NCBI GenBank assembly: GCA_964243435.1
Contig: CAXTFM010000197.1
Location: forward strand, 1 to 5,658
From: RH-AL1 sp964243435
GTDB taxonomy: Bacteria; Pseudomonadota; Alphaproteobacteria; Rhizobiales; Beijerinckiaceae
Direction of reading: 5' to 3'
Length of the DNA: 5,658 bases
Of the stretch, positions 1-5,472 are shown piece by piece (within the stretch, counting starts at the first letter, position 1; each line of letters starts with the position of its first letter). A program made the position numbers and the translations under genes. The notes under the pieces are model-generated. The model was not told the origin of the DNA. It did not search any database and saw only the letters and a list, made by a program, of their open reading frames with translations.

Positions 1-224
1 GCGCCGAACTGTTCGCCGCGCTGATGGGTCGGGTGTGCCGGCTCCACCTCACGATCGTCGATCTCCAGCCATCGGCCGATGTATGGATGGCGTTCCCCGA
101 TCCCTTCCAATGGCGCGAAGTGTCACGCCGTCGTCCGATCCCTCACCCCGGCGACGAGGCGGCGTGCGTTTTCATCGACTACGAGCGGACGGCTCGAGAG
201 GGGAAGCACGACGAGCGGCGGTGA
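1..224 (+). CDS. folA: Dihydrofolate reductase, C-terminal fragment (5' end outside window)
   Basis: The open frame enters from the left edge (first full codon at 3) and ends at TGA 222-224, giving the last 73 residues. DHFR reduces dihydrofolate to tetrahydrofolate with NADPH in the cytosol, supplying one-carbon carriers for thymidylate and purine synthesis. Seen in the sequence: an AELFAAL helix, then an RLHLTIVD strand matching the DHFR pattern [R/K]-L-x-L-T, then FPDPFQWREVSR, matching the family's F-P-D-x-x-x-W-x-x-V-S block, and a final CVFIDYER strand matching the family's closing F-x-x-x-E-R. The usual E-G-D-T before FP is degenerate here (SADVWMA), so this is a divergent copy. The NADPH-binding and catalytic N-terminal parts are not in the window. 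Alphaproteobacteria commonly have thyA-folA upstream of hflKC, which supports the call. No other family fits as well. Confidence 0.8.
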   Translation, partial: AELFAALMGRVCRLHLTIVDLQPSADVWMAFPDPFQWREVSRRRPIPHPGDEAACVFIDYERTAREGKHDERR

Positions 225-296
225 CGGGCCCCGACGCGCGCAGCTGCCGCGACACAAAGGCGGCCGCCCCGCCTTCGATTGTGGGGGACGCCCCTC

Positions 297-305
297 TGCT
301 ATAGA
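297..305 (+). promoter_or_regulatory. Candidate extended -10 promoter for hflKC
   Basis: TGC-TATAGA at 297-305 matches an extended -10 element (TGN followed by 4 of 6 of TATAAT) in otherwise GC-rich intergenic DNA. A -35 is poor: TTGTGG at 279-284 leaves only a 15-nt spacer. Transcription would start near 311-313 and give a leader of about 38 nt. That leader contains a 6-bp hairpin, GCCGGC-TTGG-GCCGGC (318-333), just ahead of the ribosome binding site. Based on pattern only. Confidence 0.4.
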
Positions 306-339
306 ACACCGCCTTCGGCCGGCTTGGGCCGGCACGGTT

Positions 340-344
340 GGGAG
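340..344 (+). promoter_or_regulatory. Ribosome binding site deciding the hflK start
   Basis: GGGAG lies 5 nt before ATG 350. It favours ATG 350 over the in-frame TTG at 338, which lies upstream of this site and has no Shine-Dalgarno of its own. Starting at 350 also gives the MPW N-terminus typical of HflK proteins. Confidence 0.7.
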
Positions 345-349
345 CAGGC

Positions 350-1513
350 ATGCCCTGGGGTTCAGGCGGAAGCACGGGCGGCGGATCTGGGGGCAAGACG
401 CCCTGGAAGTCCAGCAATCCCGGTCCCTGGGGTCCGGGGCCGACCAACCCGCGCCAGCCCGACCTCGGCGAGATGCTCGGTCGCCTGAAGGACCGTTTCG
501 GCGGCGGTGGCAGGCCGCGCGGCGGCGGCTCGGGCGGCGGTTGGGGTTCCGGTGGCATCGGCGGGCTGGGTGCGCCCGGCGCCGCCGTCCTCGTCATCAT
601 CGGCTTGGTGCTCTGGCTTCTGTCCGGCTTCTACACGATCGGTCCGAACCAGGTCGGCCTCAACCTGGTTTTCGGGAAGTACACCGGCAAGACGTCGCCC
701 GGCCTGAACTACAACTGGCCGTTCCCCATCGGCAGCGTCGACAAGCTCAACGTCACCGACCGCAACGCCTTCAACGTCGGCTTCGTGACGCGCCCCGACT
801 TTTCCCGCCCGAACGCGACGAGCGTCATCGACGTGCCGGAGGAAAGCCTGATGCTGACCGGCGACGAGAACATCGCCGACGTCAAGTTCGTGGTGTTCTG
901 GCAGATCGACCCGTCCCACCCCGAATACTACGCCTTCAACATCGCCGATCCGCCGGACACGGTGAAGGCCGTCGCCGAAAGCGCGATGCGCGAGGTCGTC
1001 GGGCGCAGCCAGATCCAGCAGATCCTCACCGCCCAGCGCAAGGTCATCGAGCCGGCGGTGCAGGCGCTCATGCAGAAGGTGCTGAACAGCTACAGCGCGG
1101 GCGTGCTGGTTCTGCAGGTCCAGCTGCAGTCCGTCGACCCGCCGAATGAGGTCATCGCCTCGTTCCGCGACGTGACGGCGGCGCAACAGGACGAGGCGCG
1201 CTTCCGCAACCAGGGCGAAGCCTACGCCAACACCAAGGTGCCGGAAGCGCGCGGGCAGGCGGCGGCCATCGTGCAGAAGGCCGAGGGCTACCGCACCCAG
1301 ACCGTCGCCGAGGCCAACGGCCAGGCATCGCGCTTCGACCAGGTGTACGCCCAGTACAAGAACGCGCCGGCGGTGACGCGTGAGCGCATGTACCTCGAAA
1401 CCATGGAGCAGGTGCTCGCCCGCTCGCAGAAGGTGGTGATCGACGATCCCGGCGGGCGGGGCGTCGTGCCCTACCTGCCGCTTCCCGAGATCAACAGGAC
1501 GGGCGCGCCATGA
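350..1513 (+). CDS. hflK: FtsH protease activity modulator HflK
   Basis: A 387-residue SPFH/prohibitin-family membrane protein. In E. coli, HflK and HflC assemble into a large cage around the AAA protease FtsH at the inner membrane and control its access to membrane substrates. Residues 1-75 are a cytoplasmic Gly/Pro/Trp-rich tail (MPWGSGG, PGPWGPGP, GGGSGGGWGSGG) typical of HflK. Residues 77-95 (AAVLVIIGLVLWLLSGFY) are the single membrane anchor. Next comes IGPNQVGLNLVFGKY, the conserved entry to the SPFH domain, with PGLNYNWPFPIG and the SLMLTGDENIADVKFVVFWQI block that distinguishes HflK from HflC. The Ala/Glu/Gln-rich stretch FRNQGEAYANTKVPEARGQAAAIVQKAEGY is the usual coiled coil. Length is slightly under that of E. 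coli HflK (about 419), mainly at the C-terminus, which ends soon after VVPYLPLPE. The gene is followed after 10 nt by hflC, so the two are almost certainly translated from one message. Confidence 0.96.
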   Translation: MPWGSGGSTGGGSGGKTPWKSSNPGPWGPGPTNPRQPDLGEMLGRLKDRFGGGGRPRGGGSGGGWGSGGIGGLGAPGAAVLVIIGLVLWLLSGFYTIGPNQVGLNLVFGKYTGKTSPGLNYNWPFPIGSVDKLNVTDRNAFNVGFVTRPDFSRPNATSVIDVPEESLMLTGDENIADVKFVVFWQIDPSHPEYYAFNIADPPDTVKAVAESAMREVVGRSQIQQILTAQRKVIEPAVQALMQKVLNSYSAGVLVLQVQLQSVDPPNEVIASFRDVTAAQQDEARFRNQGEAYANTKVPEARGQAAAIVQKAEGYRTQTVAEANGQASRFDQVYAQYKNAPAVTRERMYLETMEQVLARSQKVVIDDPGGRGVVPYLPLPEINRTGAP

Positions 1514-1523
1514 GGAGCCGGTC

Positions 1524-2459
1524 ATGAGGCAGTTCGGCCTGGTGGGTGCCGCCGCCGCCGCGATCGTGCTGCTGTTCGTGCTGCTGTCCGGCACGTTCAT
1601 CGTTCAACAAACGGAGCAGGCGATCGTGCTGCGCTTCGGGCAACCGGTCGAAGGGCGCGGCCTCGTCACCGATCCGGGGCTGCACTTCAAGCTGCCGTTT
1701 GTCGAGCAGGTCATCGACATCGACAAGCGAATCCTCAACCTGGAATCGCCGAACCAGGAGGTGCTCGCCTCCGACAACACGCGCATCCAGGTCGACGCCT
1801 TTCTCCGTTTCAAGATCGTCGACCCGCTCGGCTTCTACCAAACGGTGCAAACCGTGCGGCAGGCCGGCAACCAGCTCGGCTACATCATGAACTCCGCCAT
1901 CCGCCGCGTGCTCGGCGAAGCGGACCTCACGCAGATCGTGCGCGACGACCGAGCCGCGCTGATGGCAAAAATCCGCGACCAGGTGGAAACGGAAGCGCGG
2001 CGGCTCGGCATCAGCGTCGTCGATGTGCGCATCCGCCGTGCCGACCTGCCCCGCCAAATCTCCGAGCAGGTCTTCGCGCGCATGAACTCGGAGCGTGCGC
2101 GCGAAGCGGCGGAGTACCGTGCCAAGGGCGCCCAGGAAAAGCAGACCATCGAAGCCAGGGCCGACCGCGACGTCACCGTGCTGCTCGGCACCGCGCAGCA
2201 ACAGGCCGACACGCTGCGCGGCGAGGGCGACGCGATCCGCAACAAGGTGTTCGCCGACGCCTTCGGCAAGGACCCGGAGTTCTTTGCCTTCTACCGCTCG
2301 ATGGGCGCCTACGACAAGGCGTTCGGCGGCAAGGACACCCGCCTCGTCATGAGCCCGTCGAGCAGCTTCTTCCGCTTCTTCAGGTCGCCGAACGGCGCGC
2401 CCGCCGAGGCTCCGGCCAAGCCGCCGGAAACGAGCAACCCGAACTCCGCGGCGCGCTAG
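1524..2459 (+). CDS. hflC: FtsH protease activity modulator HflC
   Basis: A 311-residue partner of HflK in the HflKC-FtsH inner-membrane complex. The N-terminal segment, about residues 5-24, is the hydrophobic anchor. It leads into FIVQQTEQAIVLRFGQPV, the characteristic SPFH entry of HflC, then DPGLHFKLPFVEQV and IDKRILNLESPNQEVLASDN, all strongly conserved in HflC. The region about 190-245 (ERAREAAEYRAKGAQEKQTIEARADRD and following) is the charged coiled coil, and FGKDPEFFAFYRSMGAYDKAF is the usual C-terminal block. The tail after FFRFFRSPNGAP is Pro/Ala-rich and variable. The start is ATG 1524, with GAGGAG (1512-1517) as ribosome binding site. That site overlaps the hflK stop codon (1511-1513), which implies translational coupling and matched amounts of the two subunits. 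Confidence 0.97.
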   Translation: MRQFGLVGAAAAAIVLLFVLLSGTFIVQQTEQAIVLRFGQPVEGRGLVTDPGLHFKLPFVEQVIDIDKRILNLESPNQEVLASDNTRIQVDAFLRFKIVDPLGFYQTVQTVRQAGNQLGYIMNSAIRRVLGEADLTQIVRDDRAALMAKIRDQVETEARRLGISVVDVRIRRADLPRQISEQVFARMNSERAREAAEYRAKGAQEKQTIEARADRDVTVLLGTAQQQADTLRGEGDAIRNKVFADAFGKDPEFFAFYRSMGAYDKAFGGKDTRLVMSPSSSFFRFFRSPNGAPAEAPAKPPETSNPNSAAR

Positions 2460-2543
2460 CCGGCTTGGCGCCGATGGCATATCGATTGCTGCCGATCGAA
2501 TTGCGCGGCGGCGATGGCGCCGTGAACACGCCGGAGGAAACGC

Positions 2544-3026
2544 ATGAAGCGGAGTGAGCTGACCGAGAAGATCCTCGACATCAAGCGCGAGAAGGGGTGG
2601 ACGTGGAAGCACATCACCACCGAGATCGGCGGCATGTCGGAGGTGCTGACCGTTGGCGCGCTGCTCGGGCAGATGAAGCTGACCAAGCCGCTTTGCGAGA
2701 AGGCGGCGGAGCTGTTCGGTTTGAGCGAGGCGGAACAGCGCATGCTCAACGAGGTGCCGATGCGCGGCATGCCCATGCCGCCGACCGATCCGCTGATTTA
2801 CCGCTTCTACGAATTGGTGATGATCAACGGCCCGGCCTGGAAGGCGCTGATCGAGGAGGAGTTCGGCGACGGCATCATGTCGGCCATCGATTTCGACATG
2901 GTGATGGAGCGCCTGCCCGATGCCAAGGGCGACCGCGTCAAGTTCAACATGTCCGGCAAGTTCCTTCCCTTCAAGTACTACGGTGCCGTCGGGAACCATG
3001 CCCAGCTCGGTTTCAAGGAAGACTAG
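2544..3026 (+). CDS. cynS: Cyanate hydratase (cyanase)
   Basis: A 160-residue cytosolic enzyme that converts cyanate plus bicarbonate, through an unstable carbamate, into ammonia and CO2. The characterised enzyme is a decamer of dimers. Residues 1-75 form the helical N-terminal domain (LTEKILDIKREKGWTWKHI, then VGALLGQMKLTK). The catalytic domain carries PPTDPLIYRFYELV and FGDGIMSAIDF. The E. coli active-site residues Arg96, Glu99 and Ser122 correspond by alignment to Arg87, Glu90 and Ser113, so activity is expected. E. coli Cys83 is replaced by Met76. The C-terminus continues about 14 residues past FLPFKYY, which I recall as usual in proteobacterial cyanases of this type. The start is ATG 2544 behind a strong GGAGG site (2533-2537). 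No carbonic anhydrase (cynT), cyanate transporter or CynR regulator is in the window. It sits 84 nt after hflC and 164 nt before the Do protease, on the same strand. Confidence 0.95.
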   Translation: MKRSELTEKILDIKREKGWTWKHITTEIGGMSEVLTVGALLGQMKLTKPLCEKAAELFGLSEAEQRMLNEVPMRGMPMPPTDPLIYRFYELVMINGPAWKALIEEEFGDGIMSAIDFDMVMERLPDAKGDRVKFNMSGKFLPFKYYGAVGNHAQLGFKED

Positions 3027-3033
3027 CGCTTCG

Positions 3034-3054
3034 CGCCGCCGCGTTGCGGCGGTG
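3034..3054 (+). terminator. GC-rich hairpin just after cynS, terminator-like but without T tract
   Basis: A 9-bp stem (CGCCGCCGC / GCGGCGGTG, one G-T pair) closes a GTT loop 8 nt after the cynS stop. No run of T follows, so it is not a canonical Rho-independent terminator. It could slow polymerase or protect the 3' end of the message. The stem is clear, but its role is inferred. Confidence 0.3.
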
Positions 3055-3145
3055 CCATCCCGGCGCGGCACGCAAGATTGACTTGCGCCGGCCGGCTTGG
3101 ATCGTGTGAACTCGTTGTCGTTCGCCGGACGGCCGTGCCGGTCGC

Positions 3146-3171
3146 CCCGGCCCCGTCCGGACGGGGCCGGG
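3146..3171 (+). repeat. Perfect 26-nt palindrome in the Do protease leader
   Basis: Two 13-nt arms (CCCGGCCCCGTCC and GGACGGGGCCGGG) are exact reverse complements with no spacer, centred between 3158 and 3159. In RNA this gives a stem of about 11 bp closed by a CCGG loop. The element ends 4 nt before the CTGGAG ribosome binding site (3175-3180), so it may affect initiation or transcript stability. It could instead be a terminator-like element after cynS, but no T run follows. A dimeric DNA-binding protein site is also possible. Confidence 0.6.
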
Positions 3172-3190
3172 ACTTCTGGAGACGTGTACG

Positions 3191-4714
3191 ATGGGCTCGC
3201 GCCGACTGGTTCTGGGGCGCCGTTCGACGACGTGCGGCATGACGTTGCGCCGCGTCGGCGGGGCGGTGTTGATCTCCGTCGCCGTGGTGATGCCCCTCGC
3301 CGCGCGCGCTGCCACGCGCGGGCCGGACAGTTTGGCCGACGAGGCGGCGGCGGTGAGCGACGCGGTGGTCAATATCGCGGCGACGCAGACGGTCGAGGAC
3401 AAGGGCGGGGACGAGGCGCCGGACCTCCAGCGGGGGACGCCGTTCGACGACCTTTTCGAGGAGTTCTTCCGCAAGCGTCAGCGCGGAAAGGGCGGCGGCG
3501 AGGAGCGCCACGCCGAGCGCAGGTCGAACTCGCTCGGCTCGGGCTTCGTGATCGACCCGGCCGGCATCGTCATCACCAACAACCACGTGATCGCCGACGC
3601 GAACGAGATCACCGTGCTGTTCACCGACGGGCAGAAGCTGCGCGCCACCGTGATCGGCAAGGACGCCAAGGTGGATGTCGCCGTGCTCAAGGTCCAGCCG
3701 GTGCGGCCGCTCAAGGCGGTGACCTTCGGCGACAGCGAGAAGATGCGGGTCGGCGACTGGGTGATGGCGGTCGGCAACCCGTTCGGGCTCGGCGGCACCG
3801 TCACCGCCGGCATCGTTTCGGCCCGCCACCGCAACATCGACAGCGGACCCTACGACAACTACCTCCAAACCGACGCGGCCATCAACAAGGGGAACTCGGG
3901 CGGCCCGTTGTTCAACATGTCCGGCGAGGTGATCGGCATCAACACGGCGATCCTGTCGCCGTCCGGCGGGTCGATCGGCATCGGCTTCGCGACGCCGGCG
4001 GCCACCGTGCAGCCTATCATCGCGCAGCTGCAGCAATTCGGCGAAACGCGCCGGGGCTGGCTCGGCGTGCGCATCCAGAACGTCGACGACACCATCGCCG
4101 AAAGCCTCGACCTCGGGCAGACGCGGGGCGCCTTCGTGTCCGGCACCGACCCCAAGGGACCCGCCAGCGCCGCCGGCATCCAAACGGAGGATGTGATCGT
4201 CAGGTTCGACGGCCAGGAGGTGAAGGACGGCCGCGACCTGCCCAAGATCGTCGCCCAGGAGCCGGTCGGCAAGGACGTCGCCGTGGTGCTGATGCGCAAG
4301 GGCAAGGAGTTGACCAAGACCGTCACCCTTGGGCGTTTGGAGGATGGGGAGCAGCACGCGGCGCTCGACGCGAAGAACCGCTCGGACGCGCCGAAGCTGC
4401 CGGTGCCGCCGGCGATCAAGGCGCTGGGCATGACGTTCAGCGGCCTGACCAACGAAACCCGGCAGAAGTTCACCATCAACAACAGCGTGGCTTCGGGCGT
4501 CGTCATCAGCGATGTCGAGCCGCATTCAGCCGCGGCCGACAAGCAGCTGCAGCCCGGCGAGGTGCTTGTCGAGATCGACCAGGAGCTGGTCAAGCAGCCC
4601 GCCGAAGCGGCGGAAAGATTCGGCACGTTGAAGAGCGCGGGCAAGCGCTCCGCCCTGCTGCTCGTCGCCAACGCGCGGGGCGAGGTCCGCTTCGTCGCCT
4701 TGCCCGTCGAGTAG
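3191..4714 (+). CDS. degP: Periplasmic Do/DegP-family serine endoprotease
   Basis: A 507-residue HtrA-family protease and chaperone that degrades misfolded envelope proteins in the periplasm. Residues 17-40 form a signal peptide: an Arg pair, a hydrophobic core (AVLISVAVVMPLA) and a likely cut after Ala-Arg-Ala. A 16-residue Arg-rich extension precedes it. The protease domain spans about 45-285. The triad is His132 (TNNHVIADA), Asp162 (KVDVAVLKV) and Ser236 (NKGNSGGPL). The stretch 70-111 is the LA loop, highly charged and Gly-rich. PDZ1 runs about 289-383, starting RGWLGV, and PDZ2 about 415-507. Two PDZ domains and the length fit Do/DegP/DegQ/MucD, not DegS. ATG 3191 was chosen because CTGGAG lies 10 nt upstream. 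ATG 3239, with no good ribosome site, would give a more usual signal peptide. DegP and DegQ cannot be told apart here. Linkage to hflKC is common in alphaproteobacteria. Confidence 0.95.
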   Translation: MGSRRLVLGRRSTTCGMTLRRVGGAVLISVAVVMPLAARAATRGPDSLADEAAAVSDAVVNIAATQTVEDKGGDEAPDLQRGTPFDDLFEEFFRKRQRGKGGGEERHAERRSNSLGSGFVIDPAGIVITNNHVIADANEITVLFTDGQKLRATVIGKDAKVDVAVLKVQPVRPLKAVTFGDSEKMRVGDWVMAVGNPFGLGGTVTAGIVSARHRNIDSGPYDNYLQTDAAINKGNSGGPLFNMSGEVIGINTAILSPSGGSIGIGFATPAATVQPIIAQLQQFGETRRGWLGVRIQNVDDTIAESLDLGQTRGAFVSGTDPKGPASAAGIQTEDVIVRFDGQEVKDGRDLPKIVAQEPVGKDVAVVLMRKGKELTKTVTLGRLEDGEQHAALDAKNRSDAPKLPVPPAIKALGMTFSGLTNETRQKFTINNSVASGVVISDVEPHSAAADKQLQPGEVLVEIDQELVKQPAEAAERFGTLKSAGKRSALLLVANARGEVRFVALPVE

Positions 4715-4715
4715 A

Positions 4716-4745
4716 GCGGGGCGGCATCCCACGCCGCGTTCCCGC
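4716..4745 (+). terminator. Bulged hairpin directly after the Do protease gene, possible terminator
   Basis: GCGGG (4716-4720) pairs with CCCGC (4741-4745), and GCGGC (4721-4725) pairs with GCCGC (4733-4737). This gives a 10-bp stem with a 3-nt bulge (GTT) and a 7-nt loop, starting 1 nt after the stop codon. No T tract follows, so termination here is a guess based on position and structure. Confidence 0.3.
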
Positions 4746-4754
4746 AGCATGGGT

Positions 4755-4823
4755 GTGCCGCCGTGCGTCGTCCGGCGCAGTTTTGTGCCGGCGTCGATGG
4801 TGCTTCGCGCCGCACGGCGGTGC
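4755..4823. repeat. Long imperfect inverted repeat enclosing a second hairpin
   Basis: CCGCCGTGCG (4758-4767) is the exact reverse complement of CGCACGGCGG (4811-4820). The pairing extends outward to 4755/4823 with two G-T pairs. Inside it, 4772-4778 can pair with 4785-4791 around an AGTTTT loop (7 bp, one G-T). Together they could fold into a two-tier structure in the RNA downstream of the protease gene. In DNA this GC-rich a 10-bp repeat can arise by chance, so the structure is real but its function is uncertain. Confidence 0.35.
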
Positions 4824-4975
4824 CGCGGCGCAGCATCGGTTCTTCTGGCGCAGGTCACGATCGCCGCCGCGCGCGATCTGGTTGCCGCATGCGGCTGGCG
4901 CCCCATCTAGCGAACTCACGTCAGGCTGCGCGGCAAAGATCTGCGCGTTCGCGACGTCGTCGGGGCGGGCTGGTG

Positions 4976-5002
4976 TTGGCACTCGCTGAGCGCAAGTGCT
5001 AT
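4976..5002. promoter_or_regulatory. CIRCE operator 1 (HrcA binding site), upstream of groESL
   Basis: TTGGCACTC, 9 nt, AAGTGCTAT. Against the CIRCE consensus TTAGCACTC-N9-GAGTGCTAA, the left arm matches 8 of 9 and the right arm 7 of 9, with the exact 9-nt spacing. The right end abuts the TTGACA -35 box. HrcA bound here would be expected to block RNA polymerase. It is weaker than the second copy. Confidence 0.8.
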
Positions 5003-5031
5003 TGACAGCGCACCGGCAACTCCCCTACACC
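5002..5031 (+). promoter_or_regulatory. groESL promoter (sigma-70-like -35, possible RpoH character)
   Basis: A perfect -35 TTGACA lies at 5002-5007. TACACC at 5026-5031, 18 nt on, is a weak -10 (3 of 6). The same segment reads CCCCTACA at 5022-5029, resembling the CCCCAT start of heat-shock sigma-32 -10 elements, 14 nt after TTGACA. Recognition by either sigma or both is possible. Placement between the two CIRCE operators supports this being the groESL promoter. Transcription would begin near 5037-5040, leaving a leader of about 100 nt. Confidence 0.6.
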
Positions 5032-5042
5032 CACCTCGCCTT

Positions 5043-5069
5043 CTGGCACTCCCGATCGGCGAGTGCCAG
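5043..5069. promoter_or_regulatory. CIRCE operator 2 (HrcA binding site), in the groESL leader
   Basis: CTGGCACTC, 9 nt, GAGTGCCAG: a perfect 9-bp inverted repeat with the exact CIRCE spacing and intact GCACTC/GAGTGC cores. It lies just downstream of the promoter, the classic CIRCE position at or after the transcription start. It can also form a hairpin in the mRNA leader. HrcA itself is not in the window. Confidence 0.93.
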
Positions 5070-5139
5070 GCATGGTGAACGCTGCGGGGCAACGGCGAAG
5101 CCACCCGCACGCCGACCTTACGTTGGGAGCAGTAACCGC

Positions 5140-5427
5140 ATGAACTTCCGTCCTTTGCATGATCGCGTGGTGGTCAAGCGCATCGAGAGCGAAGAGAAGA
5201 CCAAGGGGGGGATCATCATCCCCGACACCGCCAAGGAGAAGCCGCAGGAAGGCGAGATCATCGCCGTCGGCCCCGGCGGTCGCGACGAGGCCGGCAAGCT
5301 GACGCCTCTCGACGTCAAGACCGGCGACAAGGTGCTCTTCGGCAAGTGGTCGGGCACCGAGGTGAAGATCGACGGGCAGGATCTCCTCATCATGAAGGAG
5401 AGCGACATCATGGGCGTCGTCGCCTAG
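5140..5427 (+). CDS. groES: Co-chaperonin GroES (Hsp10)
   Basis: A 95-residue protein of normal family length. Seven copies form the lid that closes the GroEL folding chamber in the cytosol, dependent on ATP. Seen: NFRPLHDRVVVKRIE (first beta strand), the mobile loop EEKTKGGIIIPDTAKEKPQEG (about 18-38) with its hydrophobic GroEL-binding III, then EIIAVGPGGRDEAG, the roof-hairpin region, and KVLFGKWSGTEVKIDGQDLLIMKESDIMGVV, the conserved C-terminal half. The start is ATG 5140, with GGGAG at 5125-5129. The open frame extends upstream to 4996, but that part overlaps promoter and operator and matches nothing. It is followed after 45 nt by groEL. Control by HrcA through the two CIRCE sites is predicted. 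Confidence 0.98.
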   Translation: MNFRPLHDRVVVKRIESEEKTKGGIIIPDTAKEKPQEGEIIAVGPGGRDEAGKLTPLDVKTGDKVLFGKWSGTEVKIDGQDLLIMKESDIMGVVA

Positions 5428-5472
5428 TACCCGCCCAAACGCCACCCCATCCATTTCAGGAGTCAAGCCGAC

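Larger units (their letters stand above)
4715..5139. other. 425-nt intergenic region: structured 3' flank of the protease gene plus groESL control region
   Basis: I see no convincing gene here. Open frames crossing it are Arg-rich and lack ribosome sites, and one would run through the operators. The left part (4715-4830) holds two hairpin-forming segments. The stretch 4830-4975 shows nothing I can identify. The right part (4976-5139) is the groESL operator-promoter-leader region, annotated separately. Confidence 0.75.

Noticed and set aside
79..1149. + strand open frame of 356 codons overlapping folA and hflK
   Set aside because: It is out of frame with both real genes and extremely Arg-rich, with no recognisable domain.
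362..1600. Long open frame on the - strand opposite hflK (412 codons)
   Set aside because: It is an antisense shadow produced by GC-rich codon bias. Its His/Arg/Asp-rich translation matches no family, and the + strand encodes a well-conserved HflK.
1491..3071. Open frame of 526 codons on the - strand spanning hflC and cynS
   Set aside because: It crosses two well-supported + strand genes, has low-complexity composition, and has no family resemblance.
3078..3106. Promoter TTGACT with a 17-nt spacer upstream of the Do protease
   Set aside because: The -35 is good, but the matching -10 (ATCGTG) is very poor, and no convincing ECF or heat-shock promoter could be aligned nearby.
3023..4525. Open frame of 500 codons on the - strand opposite the Do protease
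   Set aside because: It is the antisense of a gene with an intact catalytic triad and PDZ domains. Its translation is repetitive and Arg/Asp/His/Val-rich.
4763..5005. Possible small gene of 80 codons between the protease gene and groES
   Set aside because: It has a GTG start without a clear ribosome site, an Arg-rich translation, and runs through the first CIRCE operator.
337..5132. Shared 11-mer GTTGGGAGCAG upstream of hflK (337-347) and groES (5122-5132)
   Set aside because: Both copies contain the Shine-Dalgarno core at the expected position, so similarity is best explained by ribosome binding sites rather than a common regulator.
4996..5139. N-terminal extension of groES by 48 codons
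   Set aside because: It would translate the promoter and second CIRCE. GroES proteins start at MNFRPLHDR, and a ribosome site precedes ATG 5140.
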